A stretch of 64,000 nt of DNA from Streptomyces sp. SID12488 (GCF_010548275.1 NZ_JAAGLT010000005.1:310001-374000), one strand, 5' to 3'; shown: positions 35,228 through 43,896, numbered from the stretch's first letter. Translations and numbers: made by a program. Notes: generated by a model not told the origin, from the sequence alone.

Positions 35228-35240
35228 TGGGTGGCCCGGT

Positions 35241-36029
35241 TCAGGCGAACTCGGGTGACATGGTCGCCGGGCCGCCCAGCGCGTCCCGCCGCTCGGGCAT
35301 CCGCAGGGTGACCATGCGACGCCAGCCGACGGCGCGCTCGTAGACGTACACCGCGCGGATGCCCGCCGCGAGGAGCGCCGTCTTGGGCCTCGGCCAGCCC
35401 AGGACGCGCCCCATGTGGGCCATGACCGCGAGGCTGACGTCCCGGTAGACGCGGATCTCGGCGAGCGCGCACTCCCGCAGCGCCCGCTGGATGGCACGGC
35501 CGTGACCGGCCGCCGCGAGGCGCAGGAGTTCCTCGTGGCAGTAGGCGAGATGATCGTCCTCGTCTCGGGAGATCATCCGCACCGCGCGGCCGAGGTCGGG
35601 GTGGTCGCCGAAGTGCCTGCGCAGCAGCTCCATCTCCTCGGAGGCGCGCTGCTCGGTGACGCGGCTGTGGGCGAGGTAGGTGACGATGTCCCGCACGGTC
35701 AGCGGTTCGTCGCTCCTGAGCTTGTCGTGCGGGAGACCGACGCCCCGCCGTTCCAGCAGCATCGTGTAGTCGGTGTCGGCCGGGACGTCGACGGGCTGGA
35801 GGCCGCGCTTCCTCATGAGGGCGTCGAAGATCCGCCCGTGCTTGTCCTCGTCCGCGCCGTGGCGGCTGATCCTGGGGGCGAGCGCGCGTTCGCTCGCCGG
35901 GACGAGCGCGGCGATCCGGGCGTTCTCCCAGCCGCCCTGGGACTCCCCGCCGGCCGCGATGGAGCAGAAGAGGCGGAAGGAATCGTCGTTGTCGACGATC
36001 TCCTGGAACAGGCTCCTGGCCGAAAGCAT
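35241..36029 (-). CDS. Ferritin-like superfamily protein
   Basis: 262 residues, largely helical. Glu/His pairs spaced as in di-iron ferritin-like domains are visible: RHGADEDKHGRIFDAL, VTEQRASEEMELLRRHFGDH and ISRDEDDHLAYCHEELL. It could bind or store iron or act as an oxidase; the specific role is unknown. The start at 36029 (MLSARSLFQEI) has GAGAGG upstream. An array of GAACGT iterons lies just upstream. Confidence 0.78.
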   Translation of the reverse strand: MLSARSLFQEIVDNDDSFRLFCSIAAGGESQGGWENARIAALVPASERALAPRISRHGADEDKHGRIFDALMRKRGLQPVDVPADTDYTMLLERRGVGLPHDKLRSDEPLTVRDIVTYLAHSRVTEQRASEEMELLRRHFGDHPDLGRAVRMISRDEDDHLAYCHEELLRLAAAGHGRAIQRALRECALAEIRVYRDVSLAVMAHMGRVLGWPRPKTALLAAGIRAVYVYERAVGWRRMVTLRMPERRDALGGPATMSPEFA

Positions 36030-36351
36030 CGAGGCACCTCTCGCAGGTCTGCGGCGTTCCGCGAACATGAAGAACGTCAAGAACGTTCAGGAACGTTTGG
36101 GAACGCGGAAGTACGTGTCCGCCAACGAGTCAAATGCCGTGTCAGGGACGCTGCAACAGCTGCGCCGGACGACTCCGCCGAAAGAGGGCAGGCGGGGGCG
36201 CGTCGGGACGTGAGTGCGAGTGCCCCGGCGGGTGCGGGGGCCGTAACCGCCGGGTCCGTCGCACGTTGTGCTCCGTGACGGCCGTGGCGGGGAAGACCCC
36301 CGAGCCCTCACCACGGCCGCGGAACTTCTCCGCCGCTGTCGCCTACGTCCC
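36030..36351. other. Intergenic region with iterons, no gene
   Basis: 322 bases between two minus-strand genes. The part next to the ferritin-like gene carries the GAAC iteron array (36062-36103); a TTGACG on the minus strand within it may be a -35 box. The remainder shows no coding bias. Confidence 0.5.
36062..36105. repeat. GAACGT iteron array upstream of the ferritin-like gene
   Basis: Five GAAC cores start at 36062, 36071, 36080, 36090 and 36100, each followed by AT, GT or GC, with a period of 9-10 bases. They therefore face one side of the helix. On the minus strand they read as ACGTTC repeats overlapping a TTGACG. Confidence 0.7.
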
Positions 36352-37407
36352 CTACGCGAGTCCGGCGCGCTCGATGGCGTCGGTGCCCGCCCGGAGCGAG
36401 GCGAGCCGCTCGTCGAGCGTGAAGCCGGCCGGGGCGAGGGTGAGCGTGGTGACACCGGCCGCGGCATAGGCCCGCATCCGGTCGGCGATCCGGTCCACCG
36501 AGCCGAGCAGCGTCGTCTGGTCGATCAGGTCGTGCGGAATGGCCGCCGCGGCGCCCGCCTTGTCGCCGGACAGGTACTTGTCCTGGATCTCGGCGGCCTC
36601 CTTCTCGTATCCCATGCGCTGGGCGAGCTGGTTGTAGAAGTTCTGCTTACGGCTGCCCATGCCGCCCACGTACAGGGCGGTGTACGGCCGGAAGGTGTCG
36701 GCGAGCGTCGCCACGTCCTTGTCGTCACCGACGGCGAGCGGCAGCGTCGGGCAGACGTCGAACCCCTCCAGGGTCTTGCCGGCCTTCTCGCGCCCCGCAC
36801 GCAGGTACTTGATGGCGGTGTCCTCGATGTGCGCGGCGGACGGGAAGATGAGCAGCGCCCCGTCCGCGATCTCTCCGGTCTGTTCGAGGTTCTTGGGACC
36901 GATCGCGGCGATGTAGAGCGGGATGTGCTCACGCTCGGGGTGCACGGTCAGCTTGATGGGCTTGCCCGGGCCGCCGGGCAGCGGCAGCGTCCAGTGCTCA
37001 CCGTCGTGGGAGAGCCGCTCGCGGCTCATCGCCTTGCGTACGATCTCCACGTACTCGCGCGTACGGGAGAGCGGCTTGTCGAACTTGACGCCGTACCAGC
37101 CCTCGGAGACCTGCGGCCCGGAGACACCGAGACCGAGCCGGAACCGCCCACCGGAGAGCGAGTCGAGCGTCGCGGCGGTCATCGCGGTCATCGCGGGCTG
37201 GCGGGCCGGAATCTGGAAGATGGCCGAGCCCACGTCGATGCGCTCGGTCTGGGCGGCGACCCAGGTCAGTACGGTGGCCGCGTCCGAGCCGTAGGCCTCG
37301 GCGGCCCAGCAGACGGCGTATCCGAGGCGGTCGGCCTCCTTCGCGACGGCCAGATTGTCCGCGTCCATTCCGGCGCCCCAGTAGCCGAGGTTGATCCCGA
37401 GCTGCAT
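36352..37407 (-). CDS. F420-dependent LLM-class oxidoreductase
   Basis: 351 residues of the luciferase-like monooxygenase/F420 oxidoreductase superfamily. The N-terminus MQLGINLGYWGAGMD, RIDVGSAIFQIPARQPA, RFRLGLGVSGPQVSEGWYG and HIPLYIAAIGPKNLEQTGEIADG are typical of the F420 subgroup. It probably reduces an unknown substrate with F420H2. It stands alone; ferritin-like gene downstream, repeat element upstream. Confidence 0.88.
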   Translation of the reverse strand: MQLGINLGYWGAGMDADNLAVAKEADRLGYAVCWAAEAYGSDAATVLTWVAAQTERIDVGSAIFQIPARQPAMTAMTAATLDSLSGGRFRLGLGVSGPQVSEGWYGVKFDKPLSRTREYVEIVRKAMSRERLSHDGEHWTLPLPGGPGKPIKLTVHPEREHIPLYIAAIGPKNLEQTGEIADGALLIFPSAAHIEDTAIKYLRAGREKAGKTLEGFDVCPTLPLAVGDDKDVATLADTFRPYTALYVGGMGSRKQNFYNQLAQRMGYEKEAAEIQDKYLSGDKAGAAAAIPHDLIDQTTLLGSVDRIADRMRAYAAAGVTTLTLAPAGFTLDERLASLRAGTDAIERAGLA

Positions 37408-37828
37408 GGCCGATTCCCCTTACCGATCAGTAACGTCCCTTGTACGACCGACCCTAGCGCCTCAGCCCCCGGCGGCGATGGGGCGTTGATCTCACTGGCT
37501 CGGTGTCCAGGCGACCTTGAGTTCTCGCCCCCGCCGCCCCTACCCGTCCCATCCCGTCCCTGGGGGCTGCGCCCCCAGACCCCCCTTCACGCTCAACGCG
37601 CTCGTCCTCAAACTCCCCCAGAGGGGGGACCCCCAACGGGCTGAAGGTGCCGGCCGGGGCTTGATCATTCAGCCCGTCCGGCGTTCGAGGACAAGGCCCG
37701 TTCAGGGCCGGAGCGGGGGTCCGGGGGCGCAGCCCCCGAGGATGGGACGGGTAAGGGCGGCGGGGGCGAGGAAACCGTTGTCCACAGGCAACCCACTTGC
37801 TCAGTTCTGGCCAGTAATCTCGGCGTCC
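37408..37828. other. Non-coding region occupied by a repeat element
   Basis: 421 bases between divergent genes; most of it (37524-37770) is a large inverted repeat. The last 50 bases hold the aldo/keto reductase promoter region, including TAATCT at 37815-37820. Confidence 0.7.
37524..37770. repeat. Large inverted-repeat element of Streptomyces type
   Basis: Left arm 37524-37585 and right arm 37715-37770 are complementary apart from two substitutions and a short insertion. Each includes the GGGGGCTGCGCCCCC core. The interior has a nested inverted repeat with GGGCTGAA/TTCAGCCC. It has no ORF with coding bias. Elements with these phrases recur between genes in many Streptomyces genomes. Confidence 0.85.
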
Positions 37829-38812
37829 ATGGAGCAGAGGCATCTCGGCCGTACCGGCCTGCGCGTGTCCCGGATCGGACTCGGCACCCTGACATGGGGT
37901 CGGGACACCGACGAGCATGACGCCGCGGCCCTGTTGAAAGCGTTCTGGGAAGCGGGTGGAACCCTCGTCGACACCGCGGACGTGTACGGCGACGGGGAGG
38001 CCGAGTACCTGCTCGGGCAGCTCATGGAAGGGCTGGTGCCGCGCCGCGACCTGGTCATCTCGACCAAGGCCGGCAGCGTCCCCGACCCCGACCGCCGCGT
38101 CGACGGCTCCCGCGGCCACCTCCTCGCCGCCCTCGACGCCTCCCTCACCCGCCTCGGCACGGACTACGTCGACGTCTGGCACATCCACGCCTACGACCCC
38201 GACACCCCCCTGGAGGAGACCCTCCAGGCCCTCGACCTCGCCGTCAGCAGCGGACGCGCCCGATACGTCGGCGTCTCCAACTTCTGCGGCTGGCAGCTCG
38301 CCAAGGCGGCGACCTGGCAGCTCGCGGCACCAGGCATACGTACGCGCCTGTCCAGCACCCAGGTGGAGTACTCCCTGCTCCAGCGCGGCATCGAACGCGA
38401 GGTGCTGCCCGCCGCACTCGACCTGGGCGTCGGACTCCTGCCCTCCTCGCCGCTCGGCCGCGGCGTCCTCACGGCCAAGTACCGGCACTCGACGCCGGCG
38501 GACTCCCGGGGCGCCTCGGACCATCTGGCGCCCTTTGTCGCGCCGTACCTCGACGACACGGCGAGCCGCATCGTGGACGCGGTGCAGACGGCGGCGGACG
38601 GTCTGGCCGTGACGCCCTTGCAGGTGGCGCTCGCCTGGATCCGCGACCGGCCCGGCGTGGTCGCCCCCATCGTCGGCGCGCGCAACGCGCAGCAGCTCAC
38701 GGCCGCGTTGTCAGTGGAGACCCTTAGTCTTCCTGACGAGATCTGCCGGGCGCTCGACGACGTGTCAGCGCCCGTGCACCGCTATCCCGATCACGACTGG
38801 AGCACGCTGTGA
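37829..38812 (+). CDS. Aldo/keto reductase
   Basis: 327 residues of the NADPH-dependent aldo/keto reductase TIM barrel. Features are MEQRHLGRTGLRVSRIGLGT, the catalytic Asp-Tyr in LVDTADVYGDGEAEYLLG, RRDLVISTKAG and the NADPH-binding PIVGARNAQQL. No Shine-Dalgarno precedes the ATG at 37829. A TAATCT hexamer ends eight bases before it, so leaderless translation is possible. The TGA overlaps the next GTG. Confidence 0.9.
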   Translation: MEQRHLGRTGLRVSRIGLGTLTWGRDTDEHDAAALLKAFWEAGGTLVDTADVYGDGEAEYLLGQLMEGLVPRRDLVISTKAGSVPDPDRRVDGSRGHLLAALDASLTRLGTDYVDVWHIHAYDPDTPLEETLQALDLAVSSGRARYVGVSNFCGWQLAKAATWQLAAPGIRTRLSSTQVEYSLLQRGIEREVLPAALDLGVGLLPSSPLGRGVLTAKYRHSTPADSRGASDHLAPFVAPYLDDTASRIVDAVQTAADGLAVTPLQVALAWIRDRPGVVAPIVGARNAQQLTAALSVETLSLPDEICRALDDVSAPVHRYPDHDWSTL

Positions 38813-41094
38813 CCACGGAGCCCGACACCACGGAGGAAGCCGAGCCGGGGACCCCGGGCGCCCCCGAGGAGGCCGCCCAGGACACGGCGGACGATCCGTC
38901 GACCGAAACCGCCGAAACCGCCGAGAACACCGAGCAGACCGGGTCCACCGCAACCGCCGACGCCGACGGTGGCGCCTCCGCGCAGTTGTCCGAGGCCGAG
39001 GCCGAGCTGGCCGCGCAGCGGGAACTCCGGGAGCGGATCGAGCGGCGCAAGGCCGAGAAGCAGGGGCCGATCGCGAGCGGCACCAAGCTCACCGGTACGG
39101 CCGCCGATCTGATGGCGGCCGTCCGGGCCGTGGAGAGCGGTGAGAAGCCCGCCGCGGCCATCGCCTTCCGCGCACCGGAGTCCCGGCCCGCGTCCGGGTC
39201 CGGAGCGCCTGCCGCACAACCCTCCGTCTCCCCCTCCCTCGCGCCCTCCGCCTCGGCCGTTCCCGCGCGGCGGCCCCAGCCCGCCGCGCCGGTCGTCGGC
39301 GACCCGAAGGCCGTAGACGCCGTGCGGGGCGTATTGACGGAAGGCGGCGCGCCGGACACGCTCGCGCCGCAGGTGGTGTCCACGCTCGGCGAAGGAGCGG
39401 ACGGACAACTGCACGCGGATCCCTGGCAGTTGCTCCGCGTCGCCGGGGTGCGGCCCGAGCAGGCCGACGGGTTCGCGCGGGCACTGCTCGGCGCCGAGTG
39501 CGGTCCGGACGACGAGCGGCGGGGCCGGGCGCTCACGGTGTGGCTACTGGAGCAGGCCGCCCTGGCCGGACACACGGTGCTGGACGCCGCCGCCCTCACC
39601 ACCGCGCTCACCCAGCGCGGCGTGCCCGACCCGGACACCGCCGTGCAGAGCACGGTCGCGGAGGGCGAGGCCCTGGAGTTCCAGGACGCGGTCGAGGAAG
39701 CCGCGGTACCCGCTGCGGACAGACAGAACGCGGAGGAGGACACGGACGACGAGGACAGCGAGGACCCCGAGCGCCCTGTTCGTGTGCTCATCGGGCTGGA
39801 GCGGTACGCGCTCGCCGAGGAGAGCCTTGCCGACGGACTCGCCCGGATCGTCAACTCGCTGCCCAAGGAGGCGTCCGAGGACTGGGAGTCGTCGGCCGGG
39901 GCGTCGGGTACCGGCTCCGCGGCCGAGTTGATCCGTGCCGTCGCCGGGCACGGGCTCGTGCTGCACACCGGCGGTGACACGGCGCGCGCCGAACCGGCCG
40001 CCCTCGTCACCGCGGCCCGTTCCCTGGGCCTGCGCGTCTGCGCGGCGGCCCACACACCCGACGGGCGCCGCCGTTTCGCGGCACTCCTCGCGCCCGAGGA
40101 CGCCTCCGACGCGGACTCGGAGCGGAACTCGGAGCCGGAGTCCGTCGTCACCGTCGCCGGGTTGCTGGCCGGGGCCGAAGGGCCCGGGCGGGACGCGGAC
40201 GGGGCGTTCGCGCTCGATCTGCTGGTCGTGCTGGACGCGCCGCAGCTCGACGTGGAGAGCGCGGCGATGCTCGTGGAGTCGCTGCCCGACGGCGCCAGGC
40301 TGCTGCTGAGCGGTGATCCGGCGGTGCTGTGGTCGGCGGGGCCGGGCCGGGTCTTCGCCGATCTGCTCGCCGCACGCGCGTGCCCGCACATCGTCTCGCG
40401 CACGCCCGATCCCGGCCCGATCGGTGAACTCGTCTCGGGCGTCTCCGTCGGCGAGCTCACCCAGGTCGAGGCGCCCGGCAAGGAGGTCGTGATCGTCCCT
40501 GTGCGGGACGCCGGCGAGGCGGTGCACCGGACCGTGCAGCTCGTCGCGGACTCGTTGCCCAGGGCACTCGGAGTACCGCCGGAGCAGACCCAGGTGATTA
40601 CCCCGGGGCATGGCGGCGCGGCGGGCACACGCGCGCTCAACTCCGCCCTCAAGGAGCGGCTGAACCCCGGCCCGGGCCGCTTCGGCGGCTTCGACCCGGG
40701 TGACCGGATCGCGTACTCCCCCGCGCCGGGGCGGACGGTGCCCGGGCAGATCGTCAGGGCCGACGCGGAAGGACTGCACCTGGAGTGCGGCGGCTCCCCC
40801 GTCGTCGTACCGAAGGAGCGGGTCGAGCTGAGCGTGCGGCACGGGTGGGCGCTCACCGCGCACCAGGCAGTGGGGCTGCACTGGCCGGCCACCGTCGTGG
40901 TGCTGCCCGGGGACGCGGCCCCGTCACTGACCCGCCCCTGGGTCTACACGGCCTTCGGCCGCGCCGAGCGTCATCTCTCCGTGGTGCACGGCGTGGACCA
41001 GGCGCTGGCCCACGCGGTCGCGGAGGTCCCGGCGAAGGCCCGTACGACGCGGCTGCCGGGCCTGCTCGGAGCCCAGGTCCCGCCGACAGGCTGA
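38809..41094 (+). CDS. RecD2-like helix-hairpin-helix protein with degenerate helicase motifs
   Basis: 761 residues. After an acidic, disordered N-terminus of about 80 residues and a Pro/Ser linker, a RecD2-type HHH/winged domain begins near residue 203 (LLRVAGVRPEQADGFARALL, then RRGRALTVWLLEQAALAGHT). The helicase core follows, but Walker A is replaced by HTGGDTARAEPAALV, Walker B reads VVLDAPQLD instead of DEAS, GDxxQL is GDPAVL, and the HKSQG motif is HQAVG. The fold is kept but ATP hydrolysis is not expected. Coupled to the aldo/keto reductase gene by GTGA. Confidence 0.82.
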   Translation: MTTEPDTTEEAEPGTPGAPEEAAQDTADDPSTETAETAENTEQTGSTATADADGGASAQLSEAEAELAAQRELRERIERRKAEKQGPIASGTKLTGTAADLMAAVRAVESGEKPAAAIAFRAPESRPASGSGAPAAQPSVSPSLAPSASAVPARRPQPAAPVVGDPKAVDAVRGVLTEGGAPDTLAPQVVSTLGEGADGQLHADPWQLLRVAGVRPEQADGFARALLGAECGPDDERRGRALTVWLLEQAALAGHTVLDAAALTTALTQRGVPDPDTAVQSTVAEGEALEFQDAVEEAAVPAADRQNAEEDTDDEDSEDPERPVRVLIGLERYALAEESLADGLARIVNSLPKEASEDWESSAGASGTGSAAELIRAVAGHGLVLHTGGDTARAEPAALVTAARSLGLRVCAAAHTPDGRRRFAALLAPEDASDADSERNSEPESVVTVAGLLAGAEGPGRDADGAFALDLLVVLDAPQLDVESAAMLVESLPDGARLLLSGDPAVLWSAGPGRVFADLLAARACPHIVSRTPDPGPIGELVSGVSVGELTQVEAPGKEVVIVPVRDAGEAVHRTVQLVADSLPRALGVPPEQTQVITPGHGGAAGTRALNSALKERLNPGPGRFGGFDPGDRIAYSPAPGRTVPGQIVRADAEGLHLECGGSPVVVPKERVELSVRHGWALTAHQAVGLHWPATVVVLPGDAAPSLTRPWVYTAFGRAERHLSVVHGVDQALAHAVAEVPAKARTTRLPGLLGAQVPPTG

Positions 41095-41107
41095 CCAGGA
41101 CGAAAAC

Positions 41108-41154
41108 GACGGCGGCGGTCGTGGGAAACAGGGTTTCCCACGACCGCCGCCGTC
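41108..41154. terminator. Bidirectional terminator
   Basis: A perfect 22-bp stem with a 3-base AGG loop, 13 bases after the RecD2-like stop and 22 bases before the end of the convergent gene. Confidence 0.92.
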
Positions 41155-41176
41155 CGGACGTCCGATCTCCGGCCGG

Positions 41177-41899
41177 CTAGCGCCGGCGGTCGGCGTCCAG
41201 TGGTTCCAGATCCTCGTCCTCGCCCAGGCCCGCTACCACCAGGTCGGGATCGAGTTCGTCCTCCAGCAGGTCGTCGTCCTCGATGACGTCGTCGGCGTCG
41301 TCGTCGAAGACCGCGCTGACGTCGAAACGGCAGACCACCCGCTCCGCGTCGACCTGGTCGAAGGGAGCCTCCAGCCACTCACCGGGGTCGGCCGGCTCGT
41401 CCGCGGCCGTCACCCACAGTGTGGAGTCGGCCTCCTCGAGGCCGAACTCCTTGTGCCGGGAGGCGATCTCGTCCGGCTCGAACTCGCCGAACAGGATGCC
41501 CAGCGCCCCGTGCACCGTGCCGGCGGCCCCGGCGCCCGTGCCGTCGTCGTCCACGGCCTCCACCCGCTGTGCCTGCGCCAGCAGTCGTTGCGGCTCCACC
41601 ACGGCGTAGTCGCGGCGGATGAGCACACTCAGCGCGTTCGGCTCCTCGGGGCCCGCGTACGGCGGCAGCGCGTCGTCCGTACCCGGGATCTCGAAGGGGG
41701 TGACCTCGTCATAGCGGTCGTAGAGCAGCTCGTCGTACACCTCGGCGGCAGCGGCCAGCTGGTTGAACGCCTCATAGACATCGGGGTCGTCCTCCCCTGA
41801 CCGGCGTTCGACCGCCGCCAGGTGGCGGTCGAGCGCGGTCTTCACCGCCTCGGCGGCGGCGCGTACCTCGGCAGCGGTGGGCTGCGCAGCATCAGACAT
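41177..41899 (-). CDS. Conserved acidic protein of unknown function
   Basis: 240 residues, strongly acidic, with a C-terminal Asp/Glu tract. The N-terminal third is helical (AAEVRAAAEAVKTALDRHLAAVE). The middle has ALSVLIRRDYAVVEPQRLLAQAQRV, recalling a compact alpha/beta domain. The start at 41899 (MSDAAQPTAAE) lacks a clear ribosome binding site. I do not recognise a functional family. Divergent from the small DUF5703 gene. Confidence 0.75.
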   Translation of the reverse strand: MSDAAQPTAAEVRAAAEAVKTALDRHLAAVERRSGEDDPDVYEAFNQLAAAAEVYDELLYDRYDEVTPFEIPGTDDALPPYAGPEEPNALSVLIRRDYAVVEPQRLLAQAQRVEAVDDDGTGAGAAGTVHGALGILFGEFEPDEIASRHKEFGLEEADSTLWVTAADEPADPGEWLEAPFDQVDAERVVCRFDVSAVFDDDADDVIEDDDLLEDELDPDLVVAGLGEDEDLEPLDADRRR

Positions 41900-41946
41900 A
41901 GTGCAGACGCTATCCGTACCGGGCCTCTGCCCGCACAATAGATGCG

Positions 41947-42135
41947 ATGCCGGAATACGAATTTGTCGACGTGTACGTACCACGCGGGGTCACCCGCAAG
42001 GAGGCGACACGTCTGCTCACGGACCATGCCGAGTACGGACACTGGGAGTTGGACCGCCTGAGCCTGCTGCGCGACGGCAGCCGCAGGGTGCGGTTGCGTC
42101 GGCGGATCATCCGCCAGGTGCGGGCCACGTGGTGA
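41947..42135 (+). CDS. DUF5703-family small basic protein
   Basis: 62 residues: MPEYEFVDVYVPRGVTRKEA, then HAEYGHWELDRLSL and a basic C-terminus rich in Arg (RRVRLRRRIIRQ). Conserved in Streptomyces beside the chaplin genes; function unknown. 47 bases from its divergent neighbour and followed by a strong terminator. Confidence 0.8.
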   Translation: MPEYEFVDVYVPRGVTRKEATRLLTDHAEYGHWELDRLSLLRDGSRRVRLRRRIIRQVRATW

Positions 42136-42149
42136 GGTGACACCTCGAA

Positions 42150-42187
42150 AACGGAGCGGGCCCCGCGTCTGCGGGGCCCGCTCCGTT
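42150..42187. terminator. Bidirectional terminator between DUF5703 and the long chaplin
   Basis: A perfect 17-bp inverted repeat (AACGGAGCGGGCCCCGC and its complement) with a GTCT loop. Confidence 0.9.
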
Positions 42188-42257
42188 CAGCACGCCGCCG
42201 GGCGGCAGTGCGGTGTCTTCCTCCCGTTCGTGCGGAATTACCGCATTCCGTACGGTT

Positions 42258-43526
42258 CTACGCCGAGGGGCGTGACTTGCGGTAGAGGACTGTGCCCGCG
42301 AGCAGCATGCCCGCACCCACCGGCAGGGCGACGCCCAGCGGCAGGTCACCGCCGGTGTGCGCGAGCTGCGCGGCGGACCGGGGCTGCGGAACGGTCCGCG
42401 CACCGCTCTGGTCGACGTACGTGGGGCCGGCCGGAGGCGTCACACCGTGCGCGGTACTGGGCGGCGACACCGGCCTGACGGGAGTGGCCGGCTGGGCCGG
42501 GATTCCCGGGTGGTGCGGGGTGGCCGGGTGCTGCGGGTGTCCGGGCGTCTGCGGGGTCTCCGGGAGCTGGGGAGTGCCCGGGGAACCCGGCTGCGCGGGG
42601 CCGCCCGGGAGCTGGGGGCTTTCGGGCTGGTGCGGCGGCTGCGGGTGTCCGGGCTGCTCGGGGCCGCTCGGACCGGCCGGGGGCGGAGTCTCGTCACCGT
42701 AGCCCGACGGCGGGGCCTCCTCACCGTAGCCCGGAGGCGGCGCCTGGTGGCCGCCGCCCGCGTGGTCCCCGGTGGTCGAGCAGTCGTTGCCCATCGCCGG
42801 GTTGAGCAGGCCGACGACGTCGACGGTGTTTCCGCAGAGGTTGACCGGTGCGTCGACCGGGGCCTCCACATGGTTGCCGGAACCGACACCCGGGGAGTCG
42901 GTGGCGTATCCGCCGGCGTACGAGCCCTCCCAGCCGTGCCAGTCGGCCCAGTCACCGGAGCCGCCGGGGCTCCCCGGATACCCGAATCCACCCGGGCCGC
43001 CCGAGTCGCCGTACCCGCCCTGGCCGCCGTACCCATCGTGACCGCCGTAGCCGCCAGGCGAGCCGTAGCCGCCGGGCGAGCCGTAGCCGCCGGGCGAGCC
43101 GTGCCCGCCGTAACCGCCGTCGTCGCCGTACCCCCCGGACGAGCCGTGACCTCCCTGGCCGCCATGACCACCCTGGTTGCCATGACTGCCCTGGCCCCCG
43201 TGCTGGCCCTGGTTGCCGTGCTGGCCCTGGTTGCCGTGGCCGCCTTGGTTGCCGTGGCCGCCGCTGCCCTTGCCGCCGCCTCCGCCGTTGGCGCACTTGT
43301 TGCCCATCGCCGGGTTGAGCAGACCGACGCCGCTCACGGTGTTGCCGCAGGCGTTGACCGGCACGCTCACCGGCGCGCTCACCGTATTGCCGGACAGCAC
43401 GCCCGGCGAGTTGGAGGCGGCGGCGTTCGCACCCGAGTCCGCGTGCGCCTGGGCGCCGCCGGCGGCGGCCATCACGCCTGTCGCGGCCGCCACGGTCATC
43501 AGGCCCTTGCGGGTGACCTGTCGCAT
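42258..43526 (-). CDS. chpC: Long chaplin with sortase signal and expanded Gly/His/Gln-rich linker
   Basis: 422 residues. A Sec signal ends near AQAHA. Chaplin domain 1 (NSPGVLSGNTVSAPVSVPVN, then CGNTVSGVGLLNPAMGNKC) spans about 38-80 and domain 2 about 208-252, each with the paired Cys. Between them lies about 125 residues of repeats such as HGNQGQ and GYGSPG. A Pro-rich stalk leads to LAHTG near residue 389, a hydrophobic segment and a basic tail, the class E sortase anchor. Chaplins coat aerial hyphae and make them hydrophobic. The usual long chaplins are 210-260 residues, so this one is much extended. The symbol rests on position next to the ChpH-like gene. Confidence 0.88.
   Translation of the reverse strand: MRQVTRKGLMTVAAATGVMAAAGGAQAHADSGANAAASNSPGVLSGNTVSAPVSVPVNACGNTVSGVGLLNPAMGNKCANGGGGGKGSGGHGNQGGHGNQGQHGNQGQHGGQGSHGNQGGHGGQGGHGSSGGYGDDGGYGGHGSPGGYGSPGGYGSPGGYGGHDGYGGQGGYGDSGGPGGFGYPGSPGGSGDWADWHGWEGSYAGGYATDSPGVGSGNHVEAPVDAPVNLCGNTVDVVGLLNPAMGNDCSTTGDHAGGGHQAPPPGYGEEAPPSGYGDETPPPAGPSGPEQPGHPQPPHQPESPQLPGGPAQPGSPGTPQLPETPQTPGHPQHPATPHHPGIPAQPATPVRPVSPPSTAHGVTPPAGPTYVDQSGARTVPQPRSAAQLAHTGGDLPLGVALPVGAGMLLAGTVLYRKSRPSA
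42910..43290 (-). repeat. Low-complexity repeat DNA in the long chaplin
   Basis: Degenerate 9-15 base repeats such as TAGCCGCCGGGCGAGCCG (three near-identical copies at 43047-43100) and CTGGTTGCCGTG encode the Gly/His/Gln/Tyr-rich linker. Variable copy number between strains would be expected. Confidence 0.8.
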
Positions 43527-43574
43527 TGCTGCATCCCTGCCTTCACATGGTGTGTCGTGAACCTTCCGGAACGA

Positions 43575-43617
43575 CCTGTCGGCCCCGGAGCGCAGAAAGC
43601 GTTCCGGGGCCGACAGG
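43575..43617. terminator. Hairpin between the two chaplin genes
   Basis: A perfect 15-bp stem (CCTGTCGGCCCCGGA and its complement) with a 13-base loop lies between the short chaplin stop and the long chaplin start. It probably ends the abundant short-chaplin mRNA while allowing some read-through. Confidence 0.75.
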
Positions 43618-43662
43618 CTCAGACTCACTGGGAGTCAGAACCTCACGAGGTGAGGTGCAGCA

Positions 43663-43896
43663 TCAGTTGTTGACGCAGGTGTTGCCGAAGGCGGGGTTCA
43701 GCAGCCCGATCACGGAGATCGTGTTGCCGCAGACGTTCACCGGGACGTGAACGGGAACCTGAACGACGTTGCCGGACAGGACACCCGGGGAGCCCACGGC
43801 AGCACCCTGGGCACCCGCGTCGGCGACAGCCAGGCCCGCACCCGCGAGAACCAGACCACCGGTGGCAGCCGCAGCGGCGACGATCTTCTTGATCAT
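43663..43896 (-). CDS. chpH: Short chaplin
   Basis: 77 residues: a signal peptide (MIKKIVAAAAATGGLVLAGA, cleavage after AVADA) and one mature chaplin domain with GSPGVLSGNVVQVPVHVPVN and the conserved Cys pair around GNTISVIGLLNPAFGNTC. Closely matches the secreted amyloid-forming ChpH of S. coelicolor from memory. AAGGAG seven bases before the ATG. It assembles on aerial hyphae and spores. Confidence 0.94.
   Translation of the reverse strand: MIKKIVAAAAATGGLVLAGAGLAVADAGAQGAAVGSPGVLSGNVVQVPVHVPVNVCGNTISVIGLLNPAFGNTCVNN

Noticed and set aside
43047..43290. CRISPR-like short repeats.
   Set aside because: They are in-frame codon repeats of the chaplin linker without spacers of uniform length.
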